A DNA stretch of 64,000 nucleotides from Nocardia sp. NBC_00508 (GCF_036346875.1 NZ_CP107852.1:124001-188000); one strand, 5' to 3'. Positions 16,510-25,273 are shown, numbered from the stretch's first letter. The notes: a model not told the origin generated them from the letters alone. Program-made: numbers and translations.

Positions 16510-17433
16510 ATGGCACTGCACGGCCTTTCGCACGTCACCATCGGTGTCCCCAATCCGGCCGAAACCGAGGCCTACTACACCGATTTCGGTTTGACGCCCC
16601 GCGGTGACGGCTGGTTCGCGACCCAGGACGGCGGCGACCAGCTCGAGATCACACACTCGGCCCATCGCCGCCTGGTCGAGCTCGGCATCGCCGCGGACGA
16701 CACCGACGACCTCGACGCCACCGCCGCCCGCCTGGGACGCCTCGGCATACCGGTTTACTTGCACCCCAACGTACTTCGCGCGACCGAGCCGATCACCGGC
16801 TCGCAGATCAATATGAGTGTCACTCCGCGCATCATCCAGCCTCCTACACCGCCCACTCCCTACAACGGTCCCGGCCGTGTCGAGAGAACCGGAAAACGAG
16901 CCGCCTTCATCGATCGCACCGACCGGGTCCGGCCCCGCAAACTAGGGCACGCCGTCCTGGGCACCACCGACCTGGAAACCACCATGCGATTCTTCGTCGA
17001 GGGACTCGGTTTCAAGGCGAGCGACTACATCAAGGACCACGGCGCGTTCCTCCGTTGCTCCACCGACCACCACAATGTCCTGGTCCTGGCCGCCCCGGTG
17101 TGCTTTCTGCACCACACCTCCTGGCAGGTGGAGGACATCGACGAGGTCGGCCGCGGAGCATTCGCGATGCTCGAGGACAACCCGGAACGCCACGTCTGGG
17201 GGTTGGGGCGTCACCACGCAGGCTCCAATTTCTTCTGGTACCTCAAAGATCCCGCAGGCAATTTCAGCGAGTACTACTCCGATATGGACTGCATCGTCGA
17301 CGACCAACTGTGGAGCCCCGAAACCCTCGAAGGCGCAAAGGGTTTGTTCGATTGGGGTCCGCCGCCCCCACCGTCCTTCCTGCACCCGGAAGATCTGGCC
17401 GCGCTCATGACCGGAGCCCACAAAGCCCCCTGA
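16510..17433 (+). CDS. type I extradiol ring-cleavage dioxygenase (VOC family)
   Basis: 307 aa, two VOC modules. The N-terminal module begins LHGLSHVTIGVPNPAETEAYY; the C-terminal one (about 138-270) carries the expected iron triad: His in RKLGHAVLGTT near 144, His in CFLHHTSWQVED near 200-201, and Glu in FSEYYSD near 256. These match 2,3-dihydroxybiphenyl/catechol 2,3-dioxygenases. The C-terminal extension is Pro-rich (GPPPPPSFLHP). It starts 3 bp after the FAH-family gene, so it is part of the same transcript. Substrate probably the catechol made by the hydroxylase at 14004. Confidence 0.85.
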   Translation: MALHGLSHVTIGVPNPAETEAYYTDFGLTPRGDGWFATQDGGDQLEITHSAHRRLVELGIAADDTDDLDATAARLGRLGIPVYLHPNVLRATEPITGSQINMSVTPRIIQPPTPPTPYNGPGRVERTGKRAAFIDRTDRVRPRKLGHAVLGTTDLETTMRFFVEGLGFKASDYIKDHGAFLRCSTDHHNVLVLAAPVCFLHHTSWQVEDIDEVGRGAFAMLEDNPERHVWGLGRHHAGSNFFWYLKDPAGNFSEYYSDMDCIVDDQLWSPETLEGAKGLFDWGPPPPPSFLHPEDLAALMTGAHKAP

Positions 17434-17557
17434 GTGCGCGAACAACGATGACGGGCCCCACCGGTCACAAATCCCGGGGCTCGTCCACCTCCGCCGAACA
17501 AACGGGAGCATCTGCCAGGCTGACTTTCCTCTGGCCGACGCCCACAGAGGAACTCCC

Positions 17558-17998
17558 ATGCACACCGTGCTTGCCTGTATCTCCTTGATCGCGACCGGAC
17601 TGTTCACCGGAATCGCCGCCGCGGTGTCATTGGGCTGCGCACCGATCTGGGGAAGTCAGGACACTCTGGTGTTTCGCAACAGCTTCACCAGCATCGTGCC
17701 CAGAGTCGACCGCGTGCAACCCCTGCTCGAGATTCTCGCGGCCCTCACGTCCGCCTGCTACGCGGTCACCGTGGATTCCGCTCCCCGGATCCTGGCCTTC
17801 GCGACCGCAGCGATCATGCTGGCCATAGCCGTTGGATCGCTGGCATTTCTCGTACCCGTTCAGACGGACATCATGTCCTGCACCGAGAGCGACCTGCTCG
17901 GCGCGTGGCGTGCCCGATGGCTACCCGGACATCATCTGCGGTCCACCATCGCGGTCATCGCATTCGCCTGCATCAGCACCGCAGTCGCGCTGCAATGA
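17558..17998 (+). CDS. DUF1772/anthrone oxygenase-like membrane protein
   Basis: 146 aa, four hydrophobic segments near 4-24, 55-72, 80-100 and 125-144. It shows the usual family spacing (a Gly/Ala-rich first helix, the loop RNSFTSIVPRVDRVQPLLE, and RARWLPGHHLRSTIAV before the last helix). It is separated by 124 bp from the dioxygenase gene, with a possible GC-rich stem between, so it may have its own promoter or be a distal operon member. Function unknown. Confidence 0.65.
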   Translation: MHTVLACISLIATGLFTGIAAAVSLGCAPIWGSQDTLVFRNSFTSIVPRVDRVQPLLEILAALTSACYAVTVDSAPRILAFATAAIMLAIAVGSLAFLVPVQTDIMSCTESDLLGAWRARWLPGHHLRSTIAVIAFACISTAVALQ

Positions 17999-18114
17999 GC
18001 CTGGTCGCCACAGTCATTCGCCCAGCGCCATCGCCGCCCCCCGCACTCATACTGCCCCACACCGAACACCGCCGAACCACATCACCACCCGAAAGGCTCA
18101 TCGGCCAACGTGAG

Positions 18115-18179
18115 TGATCAGTACCCGCGCAGCCGACGCGCCCATACCCGGCCGTGCATCGCTGTGTGGCTACTGATCA
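18115..18179. repeat. long-loop inverted repeat between convergent genes
   Basis: TGATCAGTA at 18115-18123 and its exact complement TACTGATCA at 18171-18179 flank a 47-bp GC-rich spacer. The right arm overlaps the stop region of the conservon gene cvnD. It lies between convergent units and may form a two-way terminator. Confidence 0.4.
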
Positions 18180-18778
18180 GCGACGATGTCCGCTGTCGCG
18201 ACAGTCATCAGATACTCGAGTAGACGGACTAACACGCGCTTGGCAGAGTCCCGGTTCCTGACGTCGCAGAACTGCACCGGCACGTCAGGGGCCATGTCCA
18301 GCGCACCGCGCACCTCGTCCTCGTCGTAGAGGTCCGCTCCATCGAAGCAGTTCACCGCGACGACGAAGGGGATGTTACGAGACTCGAAGAAGTCCACCGC
18401 TGCAAAACAGTCCTGCATCCGCCGAGTATCTGCCAGCACAACCGCTCCGAGCACGCCGACCGACAACTCTCGCCACATGAACCAGAACCGGTTTTGCCCC
18501 GGCGTACCGAATAAGTACAGGACGATATTCGCATCGAGCGTGATCCTGCCGAAGTCGAGCGCGACCGTGGTCGTCATCTTGGACTCGATACCCGCCAGGT
18601 CGTCCACGGTCGAGCCGATGTCTGACAGTCGCTCTTCTGTGCGCAGCGGCGGAATTTCACTGACTGAACTGACCAACGTCGTCTTACCAACGCCGAATCC
18701 TCCGGCGATCAGCAGTTTGACTGCCTGTATTTCGTGAAGCTCGGGTGCGCCGAGACCGTCAGATATTGCGAACGCCAT
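18170..18778 (-). CDS. cvnD: conservon ATP/GTP-binding protein CvnD
   Basis: 202 aa small Ras/MglA-like GTPase. P-loop GGFGVGKTTLVSSVSEI near 26-42, switch regions SDIGSTVDDLAG, a G3-like FGTPGQNRFWFMW near 90-102, and the base-recognition motif AVNCFDG near 140 in place of NKxD, as is typical for CvnD. Conservons act as membrane-associated signalling sets with G-protein-like behaviour in actinomycetes. It is the last gene of the cvnABCD unit and overlaps cvnC by 20 bp. Confidence 0.9.
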   Translation of the reverse strand: MAFAISDGLGAPELHEIQAVKLLIAGGFGVGKTTLVSSVSEIPPLRTEERLSDIGSTVDDLAGIESKMTTTVALDFGRITLDANIVLYLFGTPGQNRFWFMWRELSVGVLGAVVLADTRRMQDCFAAVDFFESRNIPFVVAVNCFDGADLYDEDEVRGALDMAPDVPVQFCDVRNRDSAKRVLVRLLEYLMTVATADIVADQ

Positions 18779-19133
18779 CGAGCACCGCCTGGAGCAATCG
18801 AACGTCGGGACGGTCGAGCAAGGGAGTCGGGGAGCTGAAAATGAGATGACCCGAGCTGATCAGATCGCTGACGAGAACCTTGACCGTGGCCAGCAGTAAG
18901 TGCAGTCCGGCCGCAATCTCGGCGATCGTCAGGGGCCGACCTTGACAAATCCGCAAAATCTCTCCGTATTCTCTATCCAATGTCGCCGCCTCATCCGCCG
19001 ACCGGATCGCGACGACCAATGTGATGATGTCGAGGTTGTGTAGATCCCGCCCGGCCCGTCCTCGGGTTACAGCGAAAGGCCGGACCAAAGGCCCGGGGTC
19101 TTCCTCGAACCAGGAGTCTTCGTCGTGCGTCAT
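18759..19133 (-). CDS. cvnC: DUF742 conservon protein CvnC
   Basis: 124 aa. DUF742 features: LVRPFAVTRGRAG near 16-28, then a winged-helix-like region with ICQGRPLTIAEIAAGLHLLLATVKVLVSDLI (read in parts) near 60-95 and a closing LLQAVLDGVRNI. The partner proteins CvnB and CvnD flank it. Its start overlaps the cvnB stop (ATGA), which implies equal synthesis. Likely a coupling or DNA-binding-like element of the signalling complex. Confidence 0.9.
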   Translation of the reverse strand: MTHDEDSWFEEDPGPLVRPFAVTRGRAGRDLHNLDIITLVVAIRSADEAATLDREYGEILRICQGRPLTIAEIAAGLHLLLATVKVLVSDLISSGHLIFSSPTPLLDRPDVRLLQAVLDGVRNI

Positions 19134-19570
19134 GGTGTGTAATGGGCAGGTGAAGGTCCTGTCGATTCCCGCGGAGTCGTGGACAGGCTGTCCCCGACCT
19201 GCTGAACAATCACATTCATCTCGTACGCCACCAAGCCGAGATCGGCGCGCTCCGCGGTCAGCAACGCCAAACAGGCACCGGCACCGGCTTCGGTGACCAC
19301 CAGATAGCCGAATTCGAGTTCGACAACAGTCTGTTGCACAAGTCCCTTGTCGAACTGGTTGCCTACACCGCGCGCCAAACTGCTCAACGCTGATGCCATC
19401 GCGGCAAGATGTTCGGAGTCCTCCCTCGTCAATGCCTTCGAGCGCGCGATCGCCAGTCCGTCGGCAGACAGCACCACCGCTTTCTCTGCTCCCGCCAATC
19501 GGCCGACCAGGTCGTCGAGCAACCAGTCCAGCCCATGACCGGTAGCAGTGAGTCCTTTGCGATCATTCAT
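19130..19570 (-). CDS. cvnB: roadblock/LC7 conservon protein CvnB
   Basis: 146 aa. Roadblock/LC7 fold: LDWLLDDLVGRLAGAEKAVVLSADGLAIARS near the N-terminus in consecutive parts, a central LAAMASALSSLARGVGNQF helix, and LVVTEAGAGACLALLTAERADLGLVAYEM at the end. These proteins modulate the small GTPase partner, here CvnD. 17 bp separate it from the kinase-like gene upstream. Confidence 0.92.
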   Translation of the reverse strand: MNDRKGLTATGHGLDWLLDDLVGRLAGAEKAVVLSADGLAIARSKALTREDSEHLAAMASALSSLARGVGNQFDKGLVQQTVVELEFGYLVVTEAGAGACLALLTAERADLGLVAYEMNVIVQQVGDSLSTTPRESTGPSPAHYTP

Positions 19571-19587
19571 TTCTCGACCATCCGTTT

Positions 19588-21945
19588 TTAATCCATGGGC
19601 CTGACATCCGAGTCACGCCCCTCACGTGTTCCCCGTTGGAACGAAGCCATCGCGCTTCGCGCTTCGTCCGGATTTCGTCGCCGCGTCGACCGGGTCGACG
19701 TCATTGTTTTTGCCGGTTCGGATTTCTCCAGCTGCAGTTGTGGCGCGAGATGGGTCTGGCGCTGCCGCCGAGGTAGCGGCGCTTTCTTACGGCCGTTCAT
19801 CGAAGTCGAAGAATTCACTGCCGGAACTGAATTGATCGCTTGTGTTCCGGCAGGCGGCTTCGCTGGCGGCCACGGCGGCAACTGAAGGCGATCCTGACTC
19901 GCGATTCCCGGGACCGGATCGGAGACGAACTGTGGACCGGCCACTGGCCAATGATGCCGACCACCGGAACGGATGTCGGCCGGAGTGACTTCGCCAGTCA
20001 TCGGATCGGCCCACTCGACATGGTCGAGCAATTTGGCGGGTACCAGCGCGATAGCCTTGATGCCGCCGTACGCCGACTCCAGAAGGTTCACCGCGATACT
20101 GTGCCGCTGAGCCAGCTGGCCGATCACGAACAAACCCAGATTCCGGTGCCCCACCAGCGCCATTTCCTGGAAGTCGGGTGGCTCGCGCAGGACCTCATTG
20201 AGGCGCTCGCGTTCCTCGAAACGGATGCCAAGGCCTTGATCCTCGACTTCGACCACGACTCCCTTTCCCACGAGGTTTCCTCTTACCGAAACGGGCGAAT
20301 CCGGCGGTGAGAACGTGGCGGCATTGTCTATCAGCTCCGCCAATAGGTGGACTAGGTCGGCGACTGCAGCGCCTAGGATGTACACCTTTGGCAATCGCAC
20401 CGCGCTCACCCGGGTGAAATCTCTGGTTTCCGAGATCGCGCTACGCACGATCTCCTCGAGCGACACAGGTTTACGCCACTTCCGGCCGGGTTGGCTGCCA
20501 CCGAGGATCAACAGGTTCTCAGCGTTGCGGCGGGCGCGAGTGGTCAGGTGATCGAGCTGAAACAGCAGCTCGAGATGCTCGGGATCGTTCTGCTTGGCCT
20601 CTGCCGCATCGAGCACACTGAGCTGCTGATGGATGACGACCTGGCTACGGCGCGCAATATCGAGAAAGACGCGGTTTACCCCGCCCCGCGTCCTCGCTTC
20701 GGCCTCAGCCGCGGTCACCGCGGTCCGCTGAGCCGTGTTGAACGCCTCGGCGACCTGCCCGATCTCGTCGATGCCATCGTCCGCAATCATCAACTCCGCG
20801 TCAACGTCGACATGCTCACCGGCACGCAGTCGTTCCACAATCGAGGGCAGCGTTTGGTCCGCCAGCTCCAGTGTTTTGGCACGCAACGACCGCAACCGTC
20901 GGATCATCGTACGCGCAAGTCGAATGGCGGTGACGAACGAGACAACACCGGCCAGGAGTACGGCAATACAGGCAGCGATTGCTCGGGCCAATAGCGCGTC
21001 GGCGGCGTCGATTGCTGATCGCTCAGCGTGGCGAAAGTGATCACTACACAGGCCGCGCAACTCGGCACTCACTTTTTCCTGAGCATCCAGCCACTCCCCC
21101 AGCGGTAGCGGAAGCTTTCCGGTTTCTCCCAGCCTGCCCTCGGCGGCAATTACCGACTGCCATTCTGTACTCGCGATGAGTTTCCCGTATTTTTTCTGTT
21201 CAGCTACGGTCAGTTGCGATACCGCCGCCTCGAGCCGACTGTGGAATGCACCAACCAACCGGGTATACGTCAGCCGGTCTGATGAGTTGAGGATGCCCCC
21301 GCCCGCCAACGTTCCCACGACGCGACCGATCGCGCGAGCATGCAGATCAGTTATCTGTATCAGCTCGCCCACAACGATTTCCTCGGCAACTACCTGCGGG
21401 TCCGGTGAGCTACGAGCAGAGCTGTTGAATCCGAGCGCGATCACGCCGGCGAGTTGGGTGTAGAACTCGTCGATCTCAGCGGCCTCAGCTTGCTGGGTAT
21501 CCACCGCACGGCGGACCGCTGGTACTCGCGCGACCAATAAACGGAAGGCGGAGTCAGGCTTGGCCGCCACTTCGGGATTGAGCTTACTCAGCGCTCGCGC
21601 GATGTCACTGAGCTTCCGCACGGCCGCGTCGGTTCCATCCCGAGTTGCCTGTAGGTCTGTCGGTACTCGAGAGTCGCTGACGGCCCGAAGACTTTCGGTT
21701 CGCTCGGACTGCACCGCGGCGACGTAACCGAGAAAAGGATCGACCTGGATACTCAAGCTCCTCGACCAATCCCGCGCCGAAACACCGTCATAAAGCCGCA
21801 GACCGACTAACGTTCCACCAGTGACCAGCAAGGCGATACATGGGACAAGCGCGATCGCCAGAACGCGCACGCGAATCGACCCTGGTCGGCGCATGAGCCG
21901 GTAGAACCCGAGCCATCGAGCGCTTGTGTTCAATCCAAGTTTCAC
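19588..21945 (-). CDS. cvnA: conservon sensor histidine kinase-like protein CvnA
   Basis: 785 aa, GTG start. Two membrane segments (about 28-48 and 325-345) bracket a nitrate-sensor-like (NIT) extracellular domain of mostly helices. A HAMP-like stretch follows (RLRSLRAKTLELADQTLPSIVE), then a helical dimerisation region without a standard H-box and an HATPase_c domain with LLAELIDNAATFSPPDSPV near 530 and GLGLFVIGQLAQRHS near 620 (read as NLGLFVIG). The C-terminal 130 residues are Pro/Ser-rich and basic. Typical of actinobacterial cvnA. A later ATG at 21894 is an alternative start. Confidence 0.88.
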   Translation of the reverse strand: MKLGLNTSARWLGFYRLMRRPGSIRVRVLAIALVPCIALLVTGGTLVGLRLYDGVSARDWSRSLSIQVDPFLGYVAAVQSERTESLRAVSDSRVPTDLQATRDGTDAAVRKLSDIARALSKLNPEVAAKPDSAFRLLVARVPAVRRAVDTQQAEAAEIDEFYTQLAGVIALGFNSSARSSPDPQVVAEEIVVGELIQITDLHARAIGRVVGTLAGGGILNSSDRLTYTRLVGAFHSRLEAAVSQLTVAEQKKYGKLIASTEWQSVIAAEGRLGETGKLPLPLGEWLDAQEKVSAELRGLCSDHFRHAERSAIDAADALLARAIAACIAVLLAGVVSFVTAIRLARTMIRRLRSLRAKTLELADQTLPSIVERLRAGEHVDVDAELMIADDGIDEIGQVAEAFNTAQRTAVTAAEAEARTRGGVNRVFLDIARRSQVVIHQQLSVLDAAEAKQNDPEHLELLFQLDHLTTRARRNAENLLILGGSQPGRKWRKPVSLEEIVRSAISETRDFTRVSAVRLPKVYILGAAVADLVHLLAELIDNAATFSPPDSPVSVRGNLVGKGVVVEVEDQGLGIRFEERERLNEVLREPPDFQEMALVGHRNLGLFVIGQLAQRHSIAVNLLESAYGGIKAIALVPAKLLDHVEWADPMTGEVTPADIRSGGRHHWPVAGPQFVSDPVPGIASQDRLQLPPWPPAKPPAGTQAINSVPAVNSSTSMNGRKKAPLPRRQRQTHLAPQLQLEKSEPAKTMTSTRSTRRRNPDEARSAMASFQRGTREGRDSDVRPMD

Positions 21946-22187
21946 CGCAACCTGCCGCCCTGCGCACCGGCCGGGCCGCTATGCAAATTTCGGATACGGT
22001 CCTCCACTTTGCTCGTATTTCGCGCGCCACGCTCCGCACTGTCGAGCCGACGGCGATCAATCCGCAATGGTATGTCCACTCGGTACACGGTTGGCCGGGA
22101 ATGAAGAATCAATGTCGTTACTCGATCCACTGCTGTTACCACTCATTCGACAGGATTGCTGCCGGCGACATCGCCTCCGGCGGCAAG

Positions 22188-22775
22188 CTAGCTGGTGTCA
22201 GGGCCGTTCATCCGCTGGCCCCGGGTCTGCAATTGTTGTGACGCTAGTTCTGTGAGCGGCATACCCAACCGGAATCGGCCCGAGATCGGCGCACAGTCGC
22301 CATCAAGTAGCCAATAGGTCTCGGTGGATCGCGACATGACAGGATAAGCCTTCGGGGTCACCGCCGCCACGCCCCTGAGCGAGGCGTTCACCGCCGATCC
22401 CATTGCGGCGGTGAACACTATCGCTGGACCGGTGTGAGTGAGCATTCCTGCGAAAGTAACGATGCCTGCCGCAGCGGAAAGTACTGATATCCACAATATT
22501 CGGTCGAGGCGATACCGAATGGTGAGCATTCCGAGTAGAATCGCACCAGCGACACCGCCGAAGCTCAGAACCACCCGGCGCCCGTCCCGAATCCAGGGTT
22601 CCAGCCGGCATCTTTGACTAGCTGCAGCATCCGGGAACGGCGGCATCACGTGTGCGGCCGCCTTCGCCATGTGCCTGTAGACGTTCACTTCGAGTGGTTC
22701 GATGTTGGGATTCGGGGGCGGAGTATGGCCTCCAACCGTAGCCGGTCGGCGATGACTTGGGTCACAACGTCTCAC
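22188..22775 (-). pseudogene. chimeric pseudogene: cupin-protein N-terminus fused to MFS transporter C-terminus
   Basis: 195 codons. Residues about 12-50 (PPP, IEPLEVNVYRHMAKAAAHV, FPDAA) align with the N-terminus of the cupin protein at 11740, with about 19 of 36 residues identical. From about residue 65 the sequence changes to the last third of an MFS aromatic-acid transporter: LSFGGVAGAILLGMLTIRYR, then helices and GVAAVTPKAYPVMSRSTE, which corresponds to the conserved RxTG region. An in-frame deletion between two genes of an aromatic operon explains this. An IclR-type site lies just upstream. It is not expected to make a working protein. Confidence 0.65.
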
Positions 22776-23220
22776 TCCAGATGCGTCTCACTATACGGAA
22801 CAGTGTTCATTATTGTGACACTATTGGTTGCGTGCGGCAAGAGGACTACCGCGGAAGGCCGGCTGACCGGGCCGTGGCCAGGAGGGGCCGCCCTGGTCGG
22901 CTGGGCGGTCGGTGTCGACCGCATCGCATTCGGCGGCAATGTCGATCGGTTCGTGAGCAGATCGATGGGGGACCGTGCTCATCACCTCCGAGAAGGCGGG
23001 GGACCCTCAACGAGCCGAATCCATATCGCGTGTGCGGCGATCGGCGGTAGCGCGAACGGTACGGCAACACCGCTGCGAAGGAGATTGTCAGCACCGTCGC
23101 AGCGGTCTCGGCTACCAAGAGAATCGCAGAGCGCATCGACCTGGCATCGGTTCAGGCGACATCGTCGACCACCGCAGCAATGAGATCCGCGAGTTGCTAT
23201 CGCTGATGCAGCGCGTGCTC
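22776..23220. other. gene-free stretch with operator f
   Basis: About 440 bp between the chimeric pseudogene and the LysR gene end. Apart from the operator-like site at 22791-22810, all six frames are broken or show no recognisable family. It is probably decayed coding sequence. Confidence 0.45.
22791..22810 (-). promoter_or_regulatory. IclR-type operator candidate f (pseudogene promoter)
   Basis: GGAAC-agt-GTTC on the plus strand; on the minus strand the core reads TGTTCCGTATAGTG, nearly the same as site b over 14 positions. It precedes the chimeric pseudogene by 15 bp, in the same orientation relative to the gene as the other five sites. Confidence 0.6.
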
Positions 23221-24123
23221 CTATTTCTCGTCGACGTCGCGGACTGCTCGTAGTGCCTGCTCATAGGCCCGAACCAGAGGACGCTGGTCGTTTGCGCGGC
23301 GGGCGAGCGCAAAAAGTAGCGGGGGTAGATCGCGGACCGGGCGGAAAGTCACCCCGCCGCGGTCGAGCAGCGGGATGTCGCCCGCGGCGGTCAGGATCAC
23401 GCCGAGGCCCGCCGCCAGAGCTTCGTTGACCTCATCGATACCGGCCACCTCGGCGCCGACGCGGACCGGCCGCCCGGCCCGCTTCTCCATTGCCAGCCAG
23501 TAGTCCCGCAGTGGTCCTGCCGCGTGCGGCAGTGCCAGGAACGGCTCGTTCAGCAGGTCCGCGAAGTCCAATGCCGTCGTGCCAGCCAGCTGATGTCCGG
23601 GAGGCAGCGCGATCAGCCGGGGCTCCTCCGATATCACTGTTGTGGCGTAGCGCCCCGGATCCGGCAACGGGAGCCGAATGTATGCCAGATCGCTGCTGCC
23701 GTCCGACAGTCCGGCGGTCGGGTCCTGCCAGCCCACCTGACGTAACTTCAAGGTGACTTCGGGGTAGGCCGCGAGGAACCGCGACCGCACCGCCGGAAGC
23801 AGCCCGCCGCGCCCCGGGCTGGCACCCATCCCGATCACGAGTGTGCTTCGCTGGGCCGCTCGCGCTTGCTCCACCGCCGCGGTCGCGGCATCCAGTGCCT
23901 CCAGCACTGTCCGTGCGTGCGGGAGCAGTGCCTCCCCGACGGGGGTGAGTATCACCTGCTGCGGACCCCTAGTGAAAAGTGGTGCGCCCAAGTGTCTTTC
24001 GAGTGCCCGAATTTGCTTGCTCAGTGCCGGTTGCGACACATAGAGTCGTTCAGCCGCGCGCGTGAAGTTCAGCTCTTCAGCGACAGCCAGGAAGTAGCGC
24101 AGATCGCGTCCGTGCAGGTCCAT
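23221..24123 (-). CDS. LysR-family transcriptional regulator
   Basis: 300 aa. N-terminal HTH: DLRYFLAVAEELNFTRAAERL then YVSQPALSKQIRALERHLGAPLF (in parts), followed by a PBP2-like effector domain (VIGMGASPGRGGLLPAVRSRF near 95, LIALPPGHQLAGT near 180). The ATG at 24123 gives the MDLHGRDLRYF start; a TTG two codons upstream is less likely. It is divergent from the SDR gene, with a perfect LysR-type T-N11-A dyad between them, so it probably controls that SDR and itself. Confidence 0.88.
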   Translation of the reverse strand: MDLHGRDLRYFLAVAEELNFTRAAERLYVSQPALSKQIRALERHLGAPLFTRGPQQVILTPVGEALLPHARTVLEALDAATAAVEQARAAQRSTLVIGMGASPGRGGLLPAVRSRFLAAYPEVTLKLRQVGWQDPTAGLSDGSSDLAYIRLPLPDPGRYATTVISEEPRLIALPPGHQLAGTTALDFADLLNEPFLALPHAAGPLRDYWLAMEKRAGRPVRVGAEVAGIDEVNEALAAGLGVILTAAGDIPLLDRGGVTFRPVRDLPPLLFALARRANDQRPLVRAYEQALRAVRDVDEK

Positions 24124-24136
24124 AACCAATGGTTAT
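24122..24136. promoter_or_regulatory. LysR-type operator (T-N11-A dyad)
   Basis: Perfect inverted repeat ATAACC-aat-GGTTAT overlapping the LysR start codon and 48 bp upstream of the divergent SDR. It contains the T-N11-A pattern of LysR binding sites. Confidence 0.65.
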
Positions 24137-24183
24137 CATGACAGGTCTTGGACGCGCCCCTGAACCGGCTGCACGCTGAAGAG

Positions 24184-25032
24184 ATGAACGAGATCTGGAT
24201 TGTCACAGGCGCCAATTCCGGCTTCGGTCGGGCCATCGCCGAGGCGGCAGTCGCCGCGGGGAACATTGTCGTCGCGGCCGCGCGGCGACCCGAAGCCCTG
24301 GCAGATCTCGTCGCCGCCCACCCGGATCGGATCGAGGCGCTCAGCCTCGACGTCACCGATCAGACCGCTATCGCGACCGCTGTCGCGGACATCGCAGCCC
24401 GCTACGGCCACATCGACGTCCTGGTCAACAATGCCGGCCGCAGCCATATCGGAGCCTTCGAGGAGACCTCCGACGCGGAACTTCGGGATCTGTTCGAACT
24501 GCACGTCTTTGGGCCAGCCGCAATGGTACGCGCCGTCCTGCCGCATATGCGCGCTCAACGATCGGGAGCGATCATCCAGGTCAGCAGCCTGCTCGGCCAG
24601 ACCTCCCGGGCGGGCTTCTCCGCGTACAGCGGCAGCAAGTTCGCCGTCGAGGGCATGTCCGAGGCTCTCGCGGGGGAGGTCCGGCCGCTCGGCATCAAGG
24701 TGATAATCGTAGAGCCGGGGTCGTTCCGCACCAGCCTGCCCGGCAACACCACGCTCAGCTCCGAATTGTCCGACTACGCCGCCACGGTCGGCGGCATGCG
24801 CGCTGTCATCGCCGCATCTGACGGAGAACAGCCCGGCGACCCGGCCCGCGGCGCGGCCCTCATGCTCACCGCCCTCGATGTCGATAGGACGCCACTGCGA
24901 CTGGCGCTCGGCGCCGATGCCGTCGACGGCATCCTCGCCCACCTCGACCAAGTCCGCGACGACATCGAAGCCTACGAGGACGCCTCCCGGGAGACCGCGT
25001 TCCAACGCTGCCGAGTTCTGCAATTCGGATGA
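24184..25032 (+). CDS. SDR-family oxidoreductase
   Basis: 282 aa. Classical short-chain dehydrogenase: cofactor motif TGANSGFGRAIAEAA near 8-22, Arg-Arg after the second strand (AAARRPEAL), which favours NADP(H), DVLVNNAGRS near 78-87, and catalytic Ser (IIQVSSLLGQ), Tyr and Lys (YSGSKFA near 150-156). The EPGSFRT loop follows. It is the usual length for this group, which includes many dehydrogenases of unknown substrate. The start at 24184 gives the standard short N-terminus. Likely under control of the divergent LysR. Confidence 0.9.
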   Translation: MNEIWIVTGANSGFGRAIAEAAVAAGNIVVAAARRPEALADLVAAHPDRIEALSLDVTDQTAIATAVADIAARYGHIDVLVNNAGRSHIGAFEETSDAELRDLFELHVFGPAAMVRAVLPHMRAQRSGAIIQVSSLLGQTSRAGFSAYSGSKFAVEGMSEALAGEVRPLGIKVIIVEPGSFRTSLPGNTTLSSELSDYAATVGGMRAVIAASDGEQPGDPARGAALMLTALDVDRTPLRLALGADAVDGILAHLDQVRDDIEAYEDASRETAFQRCRVLQFG

Positions 25033-25039
25033 GATGTTC

Positions 25040-25230
25040 AGCCGTGGAGCATTGAAGCACTGGCTTCGCCTGTACGGCCGATGCCGGGATGGCAGCCCGC
25101 TGCGCGATAAGACGGCAGCAAGTCATGCAATCCGGGCAACGTCGCCGCCAGCGTGCGCAGTTTCCGATATGGCAGCGGGACCGGCGCTCGTGCGATGCCT
25201 CTCGAGGCGTCGAGATGTTCCCGAGCGAGT
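25040..25230 (-). pseudogene. possible lipase/LCAT-like fragment
   Basis: One minus-strand frame between the SDR and NmrA genes reads LPYRKLRTLAATLPGLHDLL followed by PSYRAAGC. This resembles the surface-loop region of lecithin:cholesterol acyltransferase-like lipases (TLPSVYQLLPSY). No start, catalytic Ser or flanking domain remains. It is most likely a gene relic; chance similarity cannot be excluded. Confidence 0.3.
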
Positions 25231-25273
25231 GCTCGCCGTGACCCGGGGCACGTGGCGAGCTGGTCGTGGACGC

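Noticed and set aside
15565..16764. 399-codon minus-strand frame
   Set aside because: Antisense reading of the FAH and VOC genes; no family pattern.
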